A stretch of DNA of 38,607 nt, from contig JBCBUE010000029.1 in the NCBI GenBank assembly GCA_039818285.1, positions 1-38,607 of the forward strand, written 5' to 3'. The first letter of the stretch is position 1; the number at the start of each line of letters is the position of its first letter. The translations under genes and the position numbers were made by a program. This stretch comes from JBCBUE01 sp039818285 (GTDB lineage Bacteria; Planctomycetota; Phycisphaerae; Phycisphaerales; Phycisphaeraceae). The notes beneath the pieces are model-generated. The model did no database searches and was not told where the DNA came from. It saw nothing but the letters and a program-made list of their open reading frames with translations. Positions 15,818-23,104 of the stretch are shown here, one piece after another.

Positions 15818-15888
15818 GCTGCGACGCCACGCGTCGCTGAACGATGTAACCACAAGCTCATCCCTTCAGCGACGCGTGGCGTCGCAGC
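15818..15888. repeat. Perfect 24-bp inverted repeat (REP-like hairpin)
   Basis: Arms at 15818-15841 and 15865-15888 are perfect reverse complements (first arm begins GCTGCGACGCCACGCGTCGC) around a 23-base loop. The element sits between the SPFH stop and the zinc-ribbon gene and has no T-tract. It could attenuate read-through, stabilise the upstream mRNA, or be a REP-type mobile palindrome. Confidence 0.85.
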
Positions 15889-15893
15889 TAACG

Positions 15894-17098
15894 ATGAAAG
15901 ACCACTGCCTCCCCCACCCCCGCCCGGCGACATCCCCATCGACGTCGTCGATGAGCCTGCGCCGCCCGTCGCCGGCGAATCGTCCAACGCCTCGGGCGAT
16001 CAACGCCAACCCAAGCGCTTCCCGTGCAGGCAGTGCGGCGCCGAGCTCACCTTCGCCCCCGGCACCACGACGCTCACCTGCGGCTACTGCGGCACCGAGA
16101 ACGCCATCCCCACCTCGGCCAACGACGTCCGCGAGCTCGACTTCCACGCCTACATCGCCAAGCTCGCCAACGCCGACGACACCTCGCTCGACACCGTCGA
16201 GGTCGCCGAGGTGCGATGCGACGCGTGCGCCGCCGAGGTCACCAAGCCCGAAGGCCTCGACACCTTCGCTTGCCCCTTCTGCGGCAGCAACATCGAGGCC
16301 TCGACCCACTCCCGCCGGCTCATCAAGCCCAAGGCGCTGCTCCCGTTCAAGGTCACCGACAAGCAGGCCACGACTTACTTCCGCGAGTGGATCGGCAAGC
16401 TCTGGTTCGCCCCCAACAAGCTCAAGCATTACGCCCGCAAAGACCACGGGCTCAACGGCGTCTACATCCCGTACTGGACCTACGACTCCGCCACCACCAC
16501 CTGGTACACCGGCCAACGCGGCGAGCACTACTGGGAGACCCAGACCTACCGCGACAGCAAAGGCAAGACCCGCACCCGCCGCGTCCGCAAGACCCGCTGG
16601 TACCCCGCGTCCGGCGTCGTCGGTCGGCGTTTCGACGACGTGCTCGTCCTCGCCTCGGACACCCTGCCGCGTGCCAAGACCGAGAAGCTCGAGCCTTGGG
16701 ACCTGCACGAGCTGATCGACTTCGACCCCGCCTTCCTCGCGGGATTCACCGCCGAGGCCTACCGCGTCGACCTCGAACGGGGCTTCGGCCAGGCTCAGGA
16801 CATCATGAAGCCGACCATCGAGGGCGACATCCGCCACGACATCGGCGGCGACGCGCAACGCATCTCGTCGATCAAGACCCAGCACGACAGCGTCACGTTC
16901 AAGCACATCCTGCTGCCCATCTGGATCAGCTCCTACCGCTGGAAGAACAAGGTCTACCGCTTCGTCGTCAACGGCCGCACGGGCGAGGTGCAGGGCGAGC
17001 GGCCATGGAGCTTCTGGAAGATCGCGCTGGCAGTCTTGGCGGGCGTCGTGGTGGCCAGCGGGATCGCCGCAATCGTCGCGGTCACACAAGCCAGCTAA
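15894..17098 (+). CDS. Double zinc-ribbon, membrane-anchored protein (YdjG-like), apparent frameshift near the start
   Basis: The protein has two zinc ribbons: FPCRQCGAELTF...LTCGYCGTEN from 16019, and VRCDACAAEV...FACPFCGSNIE from about 16210. A central domain follows (FREWIGKLWFAPNKLK, YIPYWTYDS), then a C-terminal membrane segment (WKIALAVLAGVVVASGIAAIVAV) just before the stop. This is the layout of Bacillus YdjG, partner of the SPFH protein YdjI next to PspA. The second-ribbon ATG at 16211 is too late, since the first ribbon is in frame upstream. Upstream of that ribbon the frame has no ATG or GTG back to the SPFH stop. An ATG at 15894 is one base out of phase. One extra C in the C-rich run at 15909-15921 would join them (MKDHCLPPPPPG...DIPIDVVDE). 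Confidence 0.7.
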
Positions 17099-17107
17099 AT
17101 GCAGAGA

Positions 17108-18040
17108 CTAAGGCCGCGGGTGATGTTTCTTAACCACCTCCGCGAGCCGTGACCGATCGACGTGCGTATACACCTGCGTCGTGCGGATGTTCGAGTGGCC
17201 GAGCAGCTCCTGCACGACGCGCAGGTCGGCCCCGCCGGCCAAGAGGTGGGTCGCGAACGAGTGGCGCAGCGTGTGCGGGTGGACGTCCGTCAACCCGGCC
17301 CGCGTCGCCATCCGCTGCACGACCTGCCAGACGACGATCCGTGTGATCGGCCGGCCCGTGCGGCTGAGCAGCAGGCGGTCGGTCGGCCGGCCGGGTTTGA
17401 GCAGCCCGTCCCGGCCGTCGCGCAAGTACAGCCCCACGGCCCGCAACGCCGGCTTGCCTACCGGCACGATCCGCTCCTTGTTGCCCTTGCCGATCACCCG
17501 CACCACGCCTAGTTTCGGGTGCAGCCGATCCAGCGTCAGCCCCGATACCTCGCTGGCGCGCAGCCCGGACGCGTACAGCAGCTCCAGCATCGCCCGGTCG
17601 CGGTGGTACAGCGGGTCGTCCGGGTCGGGCGCCTCCAGCAGGCGTTGGGCCTGATCTGGGCTGAGCACGCTCGGCAGCGTCTGCCACGTCTTGGGCCGGC
17701 TGAACAGCTCGGTCGGGTCGGTCGGGATCAGGCCCGAGGCGTGCAGAAAGCGGAAGAACACCCGGGCCGAGGCGACGTGCCTGGCGAGCGTCGCCAATGC
17801 CAGGGCGCGGGCCTCGAGGTCGCGGACGTGGTCGGCCAGGTGGTCGTGCAAAAAGGCGCCCCAGCCGGCCAGCCCGCGGGACGACGACCAGTTGGCCAGC
17901 TCGTTCAGGTCGGCCCCGTAGGCCCGCAGCGTCGCGTCCGAGAACCCACACTCGACCTTGCAATACACCAGGAACGAGCGGACCCCATCGGTCAGCGCGG
18001 CGGGCGGGGCGGACGGCGGTGTCGGGGCGGCGGGGCTCAA
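17108..18040 (-). CDS. xerD: Tyrosine recombinase, XerC/XerD type
   Basis: A 310-residue site-specific recombinase with a SAM-like core-binding N-terminus (FLVYCKVECGFSDATLRAYGADL) and a full catalytic domain. All active-site residues are present: Arg161 (SGLRASE), Lys185 (GKGNKER), His256 and Arg259 (HPHTLRHSFATHLL), His282 (LGHSNIRTTQVY) and nucleophile Tyr291. Length and motifs fit XerC/XerD, which resolve chromosome dimers at dif. Whether it is XerC, XerD or a lone Xer cannot be decided here. The start is a TTG at 18040, with TATACC 5 nt upstream. There is no sign that it belongs to an integrated element, although a tRNA gene lies about 110 bases away. Confidence 0.88.
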   Translation of the reverse strand: MSPAAPTPPSAPPAALTDGVRSFLVYCKVECGFSDATLRAYGADLNELANWSSSRGLAGWGAFLHDHLADHVRDLEARALALATLARHVASARVFFRFLHASGLIPTDPTELFSRPKTWQTLPSVLSPDQAQRLLEAPDPDDPLYHRDRAMLELLYASGLRASEVSGLTLDRLHPKLGVVRVIGKGNKERIVPVGKPALRAVGLYLRDGRDGLLKPGRPTDRLLLSRTGRPITRIVVWQVVQRMATRAGLTDVHPHTLRHSFATHLLAGGADLRVVQELLGHSNIRTTQVYTHVDRSRLAEVVKKHHPRP

Positions 18041-18132
18041 CGCTGGGTATACGTCGGCCAGCCGGGCCCGGGTTGTGCAATGCCAGCCGTTCTCGAAGCA
18101 ACAGCCGGATGGAACCCGCCGCGGCGAACGAT

Positions 18133-18138
18133 TACACT
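18133..18138 (+). promoter_or_regulatory. Candidate -10 box for the tRNA gene
   Basis: TACACT ends 12 nt before the mature tRNA start. A weak -35 candidate (TGGAAC) lies 17 nt upstream. Confidence 0.45.
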
Positions 18139-18150
18139 GCTCGGCTCGCA

Positions 18151-18224
18151 GGCGGCATAGCTCAGCTGGTTAGAGCGAGGGATTCATAAGCCCTAGGTCG
18201 CTGGTTCGAGTCCAGCTGCCGCCA
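18151..18224 (+). tRNA. tRNA with CAU anticodon (elongator Met, or Ile2 read with lysidine)
   Basis: A complete cloverleaf. The acceptor stem GGCGGCA/TGCCGCC is perfect, the D-arm is GCTCAGCTGGTTAGAGC, the anticodon loop TTCATAA has CAT at 18185-18187, and the T-arm is GCTGG TTCGAGT CCAGC. The discriminator is A at 18224 and CCA is not encoded. The G1-C72 pair and absence of three G-C pairs below the anticodon loop rule against an initiator tRNA. The pair closing the anticodon loop is A31.G39, a mismatch. The variable loop and T-arm resemble Escherichia coli tRNA-Ile2, so lysidine-modified Ile2 remains possible; elongator Met is slightly preferred. Confidence 0.9.
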
Positions 18225-18492
18225 TTCCCGGGATTTCAGCTCTCTCTCCCTGACCGCCCGGTCGAGCCGAGCGAATCGCCCGCAACGCCGCGTTGAACTC
18301 CGCGTTCGGCGCTTGTTGCCGCGCTGCCCAGTCGCGCACCCATCGCTCCTCGCTCCACGGTTGCTCGAGCCCGGCGATCGGTCGGCCGGCCCCGGGCAGG
18401 CGGTCGAACTTGCCGTCCCGCATCGCCCGCTCGATCGCCTGCTCGGCTCGGCGGCGGATCGCCCGCTGGATGAGCGTCGGGTCCATGCTCAT
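18193..18492 (-). CDS. DUF1992 (DnaJ-C28-like conserved region) protein
   Basis: A 99-residue protein with the DUF1992 core: IQRAIRRRAEQAIERAMRDGKFDRLPGAGRPIAGLEQPW, then WVRDWAARQQAPNAEF. The FDxLPGxGxP segment is diagnostic. The domain also occurs in DNAJC28-type proteins and its biochemical role is unknown. ATG 18492 is chosen because a TAGGCT box lies exactly 7 nt upstream; another ATG at 18486 is possible. The last ten codons (ending AGLEPAT) are antisense to the tRNA gene and the stop lies inside the tRNA anticodon/variable region, so the native C-terminus is tRNA-templated. It follows the CPBP protease gene by 10 nt. Confidence 0.75.
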   Translation of the reverse strand: MSMDPTLIQRAIRRRAEQAIERAMRDGKFDRLPGAGRPIAGLEQPWSEERWVRDWAARQQAPNAEFNAALRAIRSARPGGQGERAEIPGMAAAGLEPAT

Positions 18493-18499
18493 GTCGGAA

Positions 18500-18505
18500 A
18501 GCCTA
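18500..18505 (-). promoter_or_regulatory. Candidate leaderless -10 box for the DUF1992 gene
   Basis: TAGGCT on the minus strand, 7 nt from ATG 18492. Its first three bases are the stop codon of the CPBP protease gene. Confidence 0.45.
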
Positions 18506-19264
18506 GGCAAAGAGAATCCAATAGCCAACGATAAAGACGCCGACGTCGACGATCGCATGGCTCAGATACGCCGGCCAGACCGATCGGTACCGGGCATACA
18601 TCCAAGACCACCACACCCCGCCGATGCAAACGCCAAGCGTCGCCAGCAACGCGATCACGACGCCGTAGGGGACCACGACCGCGATGAAGTGATGCACGCC
18701 GAACGCAAGCGCCGCCAGCACGATCGCCGCGGCGACGCCCACGCGACTCAGCGTCGCCGCCGAGCCACGCAACAGCCGCTCGAATCGGGTGTACACGAAC
18801 CATCGCCACATGTACTCCTCCATCAGCGCGTTGAACACCGTGACGAACGCCGCCAGGCCGAGGTACACCGGCAAGCTCGTCAGGCCCAGCTCGGCGACCG
18901 CGTCGCGAGCCGCGGTTTCGTCGATCAGGTGACGGCCGATCAGCCAGTACGCCGCGATGATGATCCCCGAGATCACCAGCCCGCTGACGGCGCCCACGAA
19001 GAAACCGCCCTGTCGCGGCGGCGACCACGACAGGCGTTGCCGATCCACCGCGAGCAGCCAGACCGCGGGCAGCAGGTAGATCCACGCCTTGGCGATGAAG
19101 TAGCTCGCCTTGGCCATCGGGTGGTCGCCGAGCCACAGCGGGAACAGCACGCCCAGCGTCGGCACCGGCACGAACAGCAGCAACGCGATCGCCGCGGGCC
19201 AACGCCCGCTGCGTCCGGCGCTGTCGGCCGTATCTGGTTCCGTCAAGCCCCCGGACGCGCTCAT
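18503..19264 (-). CDS. CPBP-family intramembrane metalloprotease (CAAX protease-like)
   Basis: A 253-residue multi-span membrane protein of the CPBP/Abi family. Hydrophobic segments span roughly 23-45, 53-73, 85-110, 132-148, 175-195, 198-222 and 235-253. The three conserved motifs are present: EExxxR as Glu149-Glu150-Tyr-Met-Trp-Arg154, FxxxH as FGVHH (His191/His192), and SHxxxD at His236. These form the presumed zinc site. The family includes CAAX prenyl endopeptidases and bacterial proteins linked to bacteriocin immunity. No target is visible here. ATG 19264 overlaps the mqnD stop in ATGA, so translational coupling is expected. The frame's longer upstream extension lies over mqnD and is not used. 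Confidence 0.88.
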   Translation of the reverse strand: MSASGGLTEPDTADSAGRSGRWPAAIALLLFVPVPTLGVLFPLWLGDHPMAKASYFIAKAWIYLLPAVWLLAVDRQRLSWSPPRQGGFFVGAVSGLVISGIIIAAYWLIGRHLIDETAARDAVAELGLTSLPVYLGLAAFVTVFNALMEEYMWRWFVYTRFERLLRGSAATLSRVGVAAAIVLAALAFGVHHFIAVVVPYGVVIALLATLGVCIGGVWWSWMYARYRSVWPAYLSHAIVDVGVFIVGYWILFA

Positions 19265-20253
19265 CGCGGCGGGCCGGGGGCGATGAACTCGGCCTTGCCG
19301 TCGCCGGGCACGAGCCCCGCGTCGGCCGCTTCGCGAAGCATCCGCTCGACCGCCGCCCGGCCCTCGTCGCCGTAGTCCAGCGTGCGGTCGTTGACGTACA
19401 TCCCGACGAACCGGTCCGCCAGCCCACGATCCAGCCCCCGGCCCCATTGCATCGCGAACGAAACCGCCTCCTGCCGATTCTCCAGCGCGTGCGTGATCGA
19501 GTCGAGCAACACGCGAGCGATCGTCGGGCCCTCGCCGGCGTCAACTAAGTCCCGACGGATCGCGTTGCCGCCCAGCGGAAGCGGCAGACCACGCGAGTCG
19601 CACCACCACTTGCCCAGGTCTTCGACGAGGTGCATGCCCTCGTCGGCGTAGGTGATCTGACCCTCGTGGATGATGATCCCGGCGTCGAACTTGCCGGACG
19701 TCACCGACGGGATGATCTCATCGAACGGCACGGCCTCGAACGTGACGCCCGCAGCAACAAGCGTGTTACCCTCGATCTGCTCAAGGAGCTGGCTAGTCGG
19801 ATCGAGCCCCAGCTCGATCATCTTCAGCTGCGTCGACAGCCACGCCGACGTCCGCCAGCCCGGCACCGCGACCCTCAACTTTTCGCCCGACCCTGCCTCG
19901 GCCACCCGGCCGAGCACCTCATCGACCGACATCGGCTTGGCCGCCACGATCATCGGCCCGTACCCGTCGCCCATCGACGCCCCACAGGTCGTCAGGGCGT
20001 ATTGATCGGCGACGTGGGCATACTGGTGGATCGACAACGCCGTGATCTCCAGCTCGGCCTTGGCTGAGCGCTGGTTGAGCGACTCGATGTCCTCGAGCAG
20101 ATGCTCGAACGCGTAGCCGGCGGTGTCGATCTGCGGGGTGTGGCGGGTGCCGTCCGGGGCGGTGAAGTTCGCCAGCGGCCACCACATGAAGGCGTCGTCG
20201 GGGTCGGGCGAATGGCCGAGGCGGAGCGTGCGGGTCGGGGCGGTCGTGCTCAT
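19261..20253 (-). CDS. mqnD: 1,4-dihydroxy-6-naphthoate synthase (MqnD), futalosine menaquinone pathway
   Basis: A 330-residue protein of the MqnD/periplasmic-binding fold. It converts cyclic dehypoxanthine futalosine to 1,4-dihydroxy-6-naphthoate in the alternative menaquinone route. Family features are LRLGHSPDPDDAFMWWPL near the N-terminus, FEHLLEDIESLNQRSA, LEITALSIHQYAHVADQYALTTCGASMGDGYGPMIVA (about 72-110), and the central IIHEGQITYADEG, which aligns with the IHExxxTY segment. ATG 20253 (MSTTAP) is chosen over a far longer upstream frame because the family starts here and a TACCAT box lies exactly 6 nt upstream. The other mqn genes are not in the window. It heads an operon with the CPBP protease and DUF1992 genes. 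Confidence 0.9.
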   Translation of the reverse strand: MSTTAPTRTLRLGHSPDPDDAFMWWPLANFTAPDGTRHTPQIDTAGYAFEHLLEDIESLNQRSAKAELEITALSIHQYAHVADQYALTTCGASMGDGYGPMIVAAKPMSVDEVLGRVAEAGSGEKLRVAVPGWRTSAWLSTQLKMIELGLDPTSQLLEQIEGNTLVAAGVTFEAVPFDEIIPSVTSGKFDAGIIIHEGQITYADEGMHLVEDLGKWWCDSRGLPLPLGGNAIRRDLVDAGEGPTIARVLLDSITHALENRQEAVSFAMQWGRGLDRGLADRFVGMYVNDRTLDYGDEGRAAVERMLREAADAGLVPGDGKAEFIAPGPPR

Positions 20254-20259
20254 CGCCTG

Positions 20260-20265
20260 ATGGTA
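20260..20265 (-). promoter_or_regulatory. Candidate leaderless -10 box for mqnD
   Basis: TACCAT on the minus strand, 6 nt from ATG 20253. Confidence 0.5.
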
Positions 20266-20303
20266 GTCCGCCGAGCACCGACCTCGGGGCCGCCGGCTGC
20301 GAT

Positions 20304-20309
20304 AGGTTG
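20304..20309 (+). promoter_or_regulatory. Candidate -10 box for the SAM methyltransferase gene
   Basis: TAGGTT lies 31 nt before ATG 20341. A GGAG Shine-Dalgarno at 20330-20333 follows, so this gene appears to have a short leader. Confidence 0.4.
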
Positions 20310-20340
20310 TCACCGCCTGACGCAAGCCCGGAGAGCCACC

Positions 20341-21129
20341 ATGGCGGAGTACATCCTGACCCACAGCAACGAACACGAGGCCGAGCGGCTGGACCGGATG
20401 GCCAGGCTGTTCGACCCGCAGATGCACGTCGCGTTCGACCGCATCGGCGTGGGGTCGGGGTGGCGGTGCCTTGAGGTGGCCGCCGGGGCCGGGCGTATCG
20501 GGCGATGGCTGGCCGACCGCGTCAGGCCCAACGGCCACGTCGTCGTCAGCGACATCGACACGTCACTCTTCGCCGGCTCGGCCGGGCCGAACCTCGAAGT
20601 CAAGCAGATCGACCTCCGCCGCGACGATCTCGGCAGCGGCTACGACCTCGTCTGCGGCCGCGCCTTCCTGCACCACTTGACTCAGCGCCACGAGACGCTC
20701 GATCGACTGGCCGAAGCGCTCAAGCCCGGCGGGTGGCTGGTTCTTGTCGAGCCGGACTTCCACACGGTCGGCGCCAACGACAACGTCCACGCCCGGGCAC
20801 TATGGGAGGGGCTCACCACCTGGGGCGCCAACAAGAGCATCGACCACTTCGTCGGCCGCCGGCTGGGCGGCTGGATGGTCGAGTTCGGGCTCGAAGACGT
20901 CGAGCTACGCGGCGAGACGATCCTCTTTCAGGGCGGCAGCGAGGCGTCGAAGTATTGGCGGATGACCTTCGAGCAGATCGGCCCCATGCTGCTCGCGTCG
21001 GGCATCGTGAGCGAAGCCGACTACGACGAGACGCTGCGGCTATGGGACGAGTCGGCGCTCTGGAACTGGCCCTGCCAGTTGATCATGGCGTCGGGGCGCA
21101 AGCCGATGCCATCGGAAGATGAGCGGTGA
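20341..21129 (+). CDS. Class I SAM-dependent methyltransferase
   Basis: A 262-residue Rossmann-fold methyltransferase. Motif I is CLEVAAGAGRIGRWL (43-57) and the acidic end of strand 2 is SDIDTSLFA. Motif III/IV is DLVCGRAFLHHLTQRHETLDRLAEALKPGGWLVLVEPDF, the usual small-molecule methyltransferase signature. The C-terminal third (GRRLGGWMVEFGLEDVELRGE, FEQIGPMLLASG) resembles small-molecule O- or C-methyltransferases. The substrate is unknown; menaquinone chemistry is suggested only by the divergent mqnD and is not evidence. A GGAG at 20330-20333 fixes ATG 20341. The last 47 bases overlap the 3' end of the convergent agmatine deiminase gene. Confidence 0.85.
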   Translation: MAEYILTHSNEHEAERLDRMARLFDPQMHVAFDRIGVGSGWRCLEVAAGAGRIGRWLADRVRPNGHVVVSDIDTSLFAGSAGPNLEVKQIDLRRDDLGSGYDLVCGRAFLHHLTQRHETLDRLAEALKPGGWLVLVEPDFHTVGANDNVHARALWEGLTTWGANKSIDHFVGRRLGGWMVEFGLEDVELRGETILFQGGSEASKYWRMTFEQIGPMLLASGIVSEADYDETLRLWDESALWNWPCQLIMASGRKPMPSEDER

Positions 21130-22033
21130 GGCAATGAAAACTCCCACCGCCGATGATCAGGGCGCTCGACGACAACGCCACGATCTCGTGATTGGGGAAC
21201 GCGGTATCGAGCACCCGAATCGCATCCTCGTCCGCCGGCTGGTCAAAGGTTGGCACGACGACGCGGCCATTCGTGATGACGAAGTTGGCGTAGCTCGCGG
21301 CGAGCGGCTGAGTGCCGGCCTCAAGCATGTGATCGGGGTAGGTGTAGGTCGGCGGGTCGGGCGAGGGCAACTCGATGATCTCGATGCCGAGTGGCGTGAG
21401 GTGACGGCGGGCCTGCTCAAGTAACGGGGTCACGCAGACCGCGCGGTCCGCGGCGGTGAAGCGGAGCAGGTTGTCGATGTGGCCGTCGGTGAAGTCCCCC
21501 GGAAGCGAGGCGTCGAGCATGACGAGCGTCTCGATGCCCAGTGAGTCGCGCAGGGTGACGCCGAGGTCGGCGTGCGTCAGGCCGGGGTTGCGGGCGTTGT
21601 CGAGGGTGCAGGCGCGAGTCGTCACCGCCAGGCCTTGGCCGTTGGTCTCGATCGCGCCACCCTCGAGCGCTAGGCGGTGCGTCGTGCGCAGCAGGCCAAG
21701 GGCATCAGCGAGGTGCTCGGCGACATGACGATCGATGTCGTGCGGGAACTTGCCGCCGTACGCTGTGAACCGGAAGCACGCCGCGTAGACCGAGCCATCA
21801 GATGCGCGGGTAAACAACGGCGTCGTGTCGCGCAGCCAAGCGTCATCAACAGGGGTGCTGAATTCGGCAACGTCAGTCACCGGCGTCGCTACCCCAATCG
21901 CATCAACCAGCGCGTCAAACTCTCGTTGGGCCGCGACGAGCGCATCGGGTGTCGGCCATGTCTCACGATTCACCGGTCGCGAGACGAAGACCTGTGCCTG
22001 CGGCTCCCACTCGGCGGGCAGGCGCAGAATCAC
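21083..22033 (-). CDS. aguA: Agmatine deiminase (AguA)
   Basis: Hydrolyses agmatine to N-carbamoylputrescine and ammonia, the first step of the agmatine route to putrescine. It belongs to the Porphyromonas-type peptidylarginine deiminase family. Conserved blocks: TWPTP, WLRDTTPLF, FTAYGGKFPHD, LEGGAIETNGQG, FTDGHIDNLLRF, ASYANFVITNG, and near the C-terminus GGGSFHCLTAHLP with the expected catalytic cysteine in HCLT. The frame extends to a GTG at 22054. I prefer GTG 22033, which overlaps the upstream aguB stop as GTGA and starts directly at VILRLPAEW, for 316 residues. The C-terminus after the catalytic Cys is very short and its coding bases are shared with the convergent methyltransferase gene. 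Confidence 0.9.
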   Translation of the reverse strand: MILRLPAEWEPQAQVFVSRPVNRETWPTPDALVAAQREFDALVDAIGVATPVTDVAEFSTPVDDAWLRDTTPLFTRASDGSVYAACFRFTAYGGKFPHDIDRHVAEHLADALGLLRTTHRLALEGGAIETNGQGLAVTTRACTLDNARNPGLTHADLGVTLRDSLGIETLVMLDASLPGDFTDGHIDNLLRFTAADRAVCVTPLLEQARRHLTPLGIEIIELPSPDPPTYTYPDHMLEAGTQPLAASYANFVITNGRVVVPTFDQPADEDAIRVLDTAFPNHEIVALSSSALIIGGGSFHCLTAHLPMASACAPTP

Positions 22034-22905
22034 CTTTCGCCCTCGCCCAACCACCGTCGCGTGAGCCCCCCGTACAACTCAATCCGTCGATCCCGCAAGA
22101 AAGGCCAGACGCGCCGCTGTCGTTCGATGGCGGCGCGATCGATCTCAAGCACTATGACTCCTTCGTCACGTTGCGACATTTCGCCAAGCACACGCCCGTC
22201 AGGTCCGGCCACCAAGGACCCGCCCCAGAAATTCGTGCCTCGCTCGACGCCGACTCGATTGCTCGCCGCAACGTAGACCCCGTTCGCGATCGCGTGCCCG
22301 CGGTGCGCCGTCCGCCAGGCGTCGTGCTGCGCCGCGTGCTCCTCGACCTCATCGGGCGACCAGCCGATCGCTGTTGGGTAAAGCAGCACTTCCGCGCCCC
22401 GCAACGCCGCCAGCCTCGCGGCCTCCGGGTACCACTGATCCCAGCACACGAGCAACCCCACCCGGGCCGACCCGGCCTCGGTCTCCAGGATGGCAACCAC
22501 GCAGGGCTCGTCACCCGGCGTGAAGTAGTACTTCTCGCCGAAGCCCGGGTCGTCCGGGATGTGGGCCTTGCGGTAAGTCGCGACCAATCGACCGGTGCGA
22601 TCGAACAGGACCGACGTGTTGGCGTAGAGCCCCGCCGCCACGCGCTCAAAGAGGGTGGTGTTGAGCGCGACCCCCGACCGGCGGGCGATCTCGCCAAGAC
22701 GCTCGCTGGTCGGGCCTGGGATCGGCTCGGCCAGGTCAAACATCTCGGGCAACGGTTCGGCGGGGAAATAGGGCAGGGTGCACAGCTCCGGCAACGCCAC
22801 GAGGTCGGCCCCGTTCGACGCGCCGCTCGCCACGGCCGACGCAACACGGTCAAACGCAGCCTCCCCGCGATCAGGTATGGCGAACTGAGCGAGCGCGAGT
22901 CTCAT
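22030..22905 (-). CDS. aguB: N-carbamoylputrescine amidase (AguB)
   Basis: Hydrolyses N-carbamoylputrescine to putrescine, CO2 and ammonia, following AguA. A 291-residue nitrilase-superfamily enzyme with the catalytic triad Glu40 (LVALPELCTLPYF), Lys113 (YRKAHIPDDPGF) and Cys154 (LLVCWDQWYPEAAR). The KYYFTPGD segment and CWDQWYPE are typical of the AguB subgroup. The gene precedes aguA and the stop/start overlap is GTGA, so the pair is translationally coupled and together gives putrescine from agmatine. A near-match box AACACT lies 7 nt before ATG 22905. No arginine decarboxylase is in the window. Confidence 0.93.
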   Translation of the reverse strand: MRLALAQFAIPDRGEAAFDRVASAVASGASNGADLVALPELCTLPYFPAEPLPEMFDLAEPIPGPTSERLGEIARRSGVALNTTLFERVAAGLYANTSVLFDRTGRLVATYRKAHIPDDPGFGEKYYFTPGDEPCVVAILETEAGSARVGLLVCWDQWYPEAARLAALRGAEVLLYPTAIGWSPDEVEEHAAQHDAWRTAHRGHAIANGVYVAASNRVGVERGTNFWGGSLVAGPDGRVLGEMSQRDEGVIVLEIDRAAIERQRRVWPFLRDRRIELYGGLTRRWLGEGER

Positions 22906-23104
22906 ACAAGCGAGTGTTCCAGCGGCAAAGGCGTGTGGGTGCGAGCGTGATCTTAGAGGCTGCCGCGTGCGCGCATCCGGCTCATACCGCCGATGTTTCC
23001 AGCGAGTTCACAAGCCCAGCCAGCCTGTCACATGCTCATCTGAGGGCCTCGATCGTGCGCGCAGCCGACGCCGACGCCCCGAAAGTGTGGTCGGACGAAA
23101 ATTG
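22906..23104. other. Intergenic stretch between aguB and the phage-like cassette
   Basis: About 200 bases of lower GC content separate the housekeeping aguBA genes from the repressor that begins the accessory cassette. I see no complete gene, tRNA fragment or clear terminator. This is the probable left boundary of the cassette and the place to look for an attachment site, but no repeat of it was found at the right end by eye. Confidence 0.4.

Noticed and set aside
17108..18224. XerC/D gene beside a tRNA as a sign of an integrated island
   Set aside because: The recombinase has normal housekeeping Xer length and motifs, the tRNA is intact, no direct repeat of its 3' end was seen, and flanking genes are ordinary.
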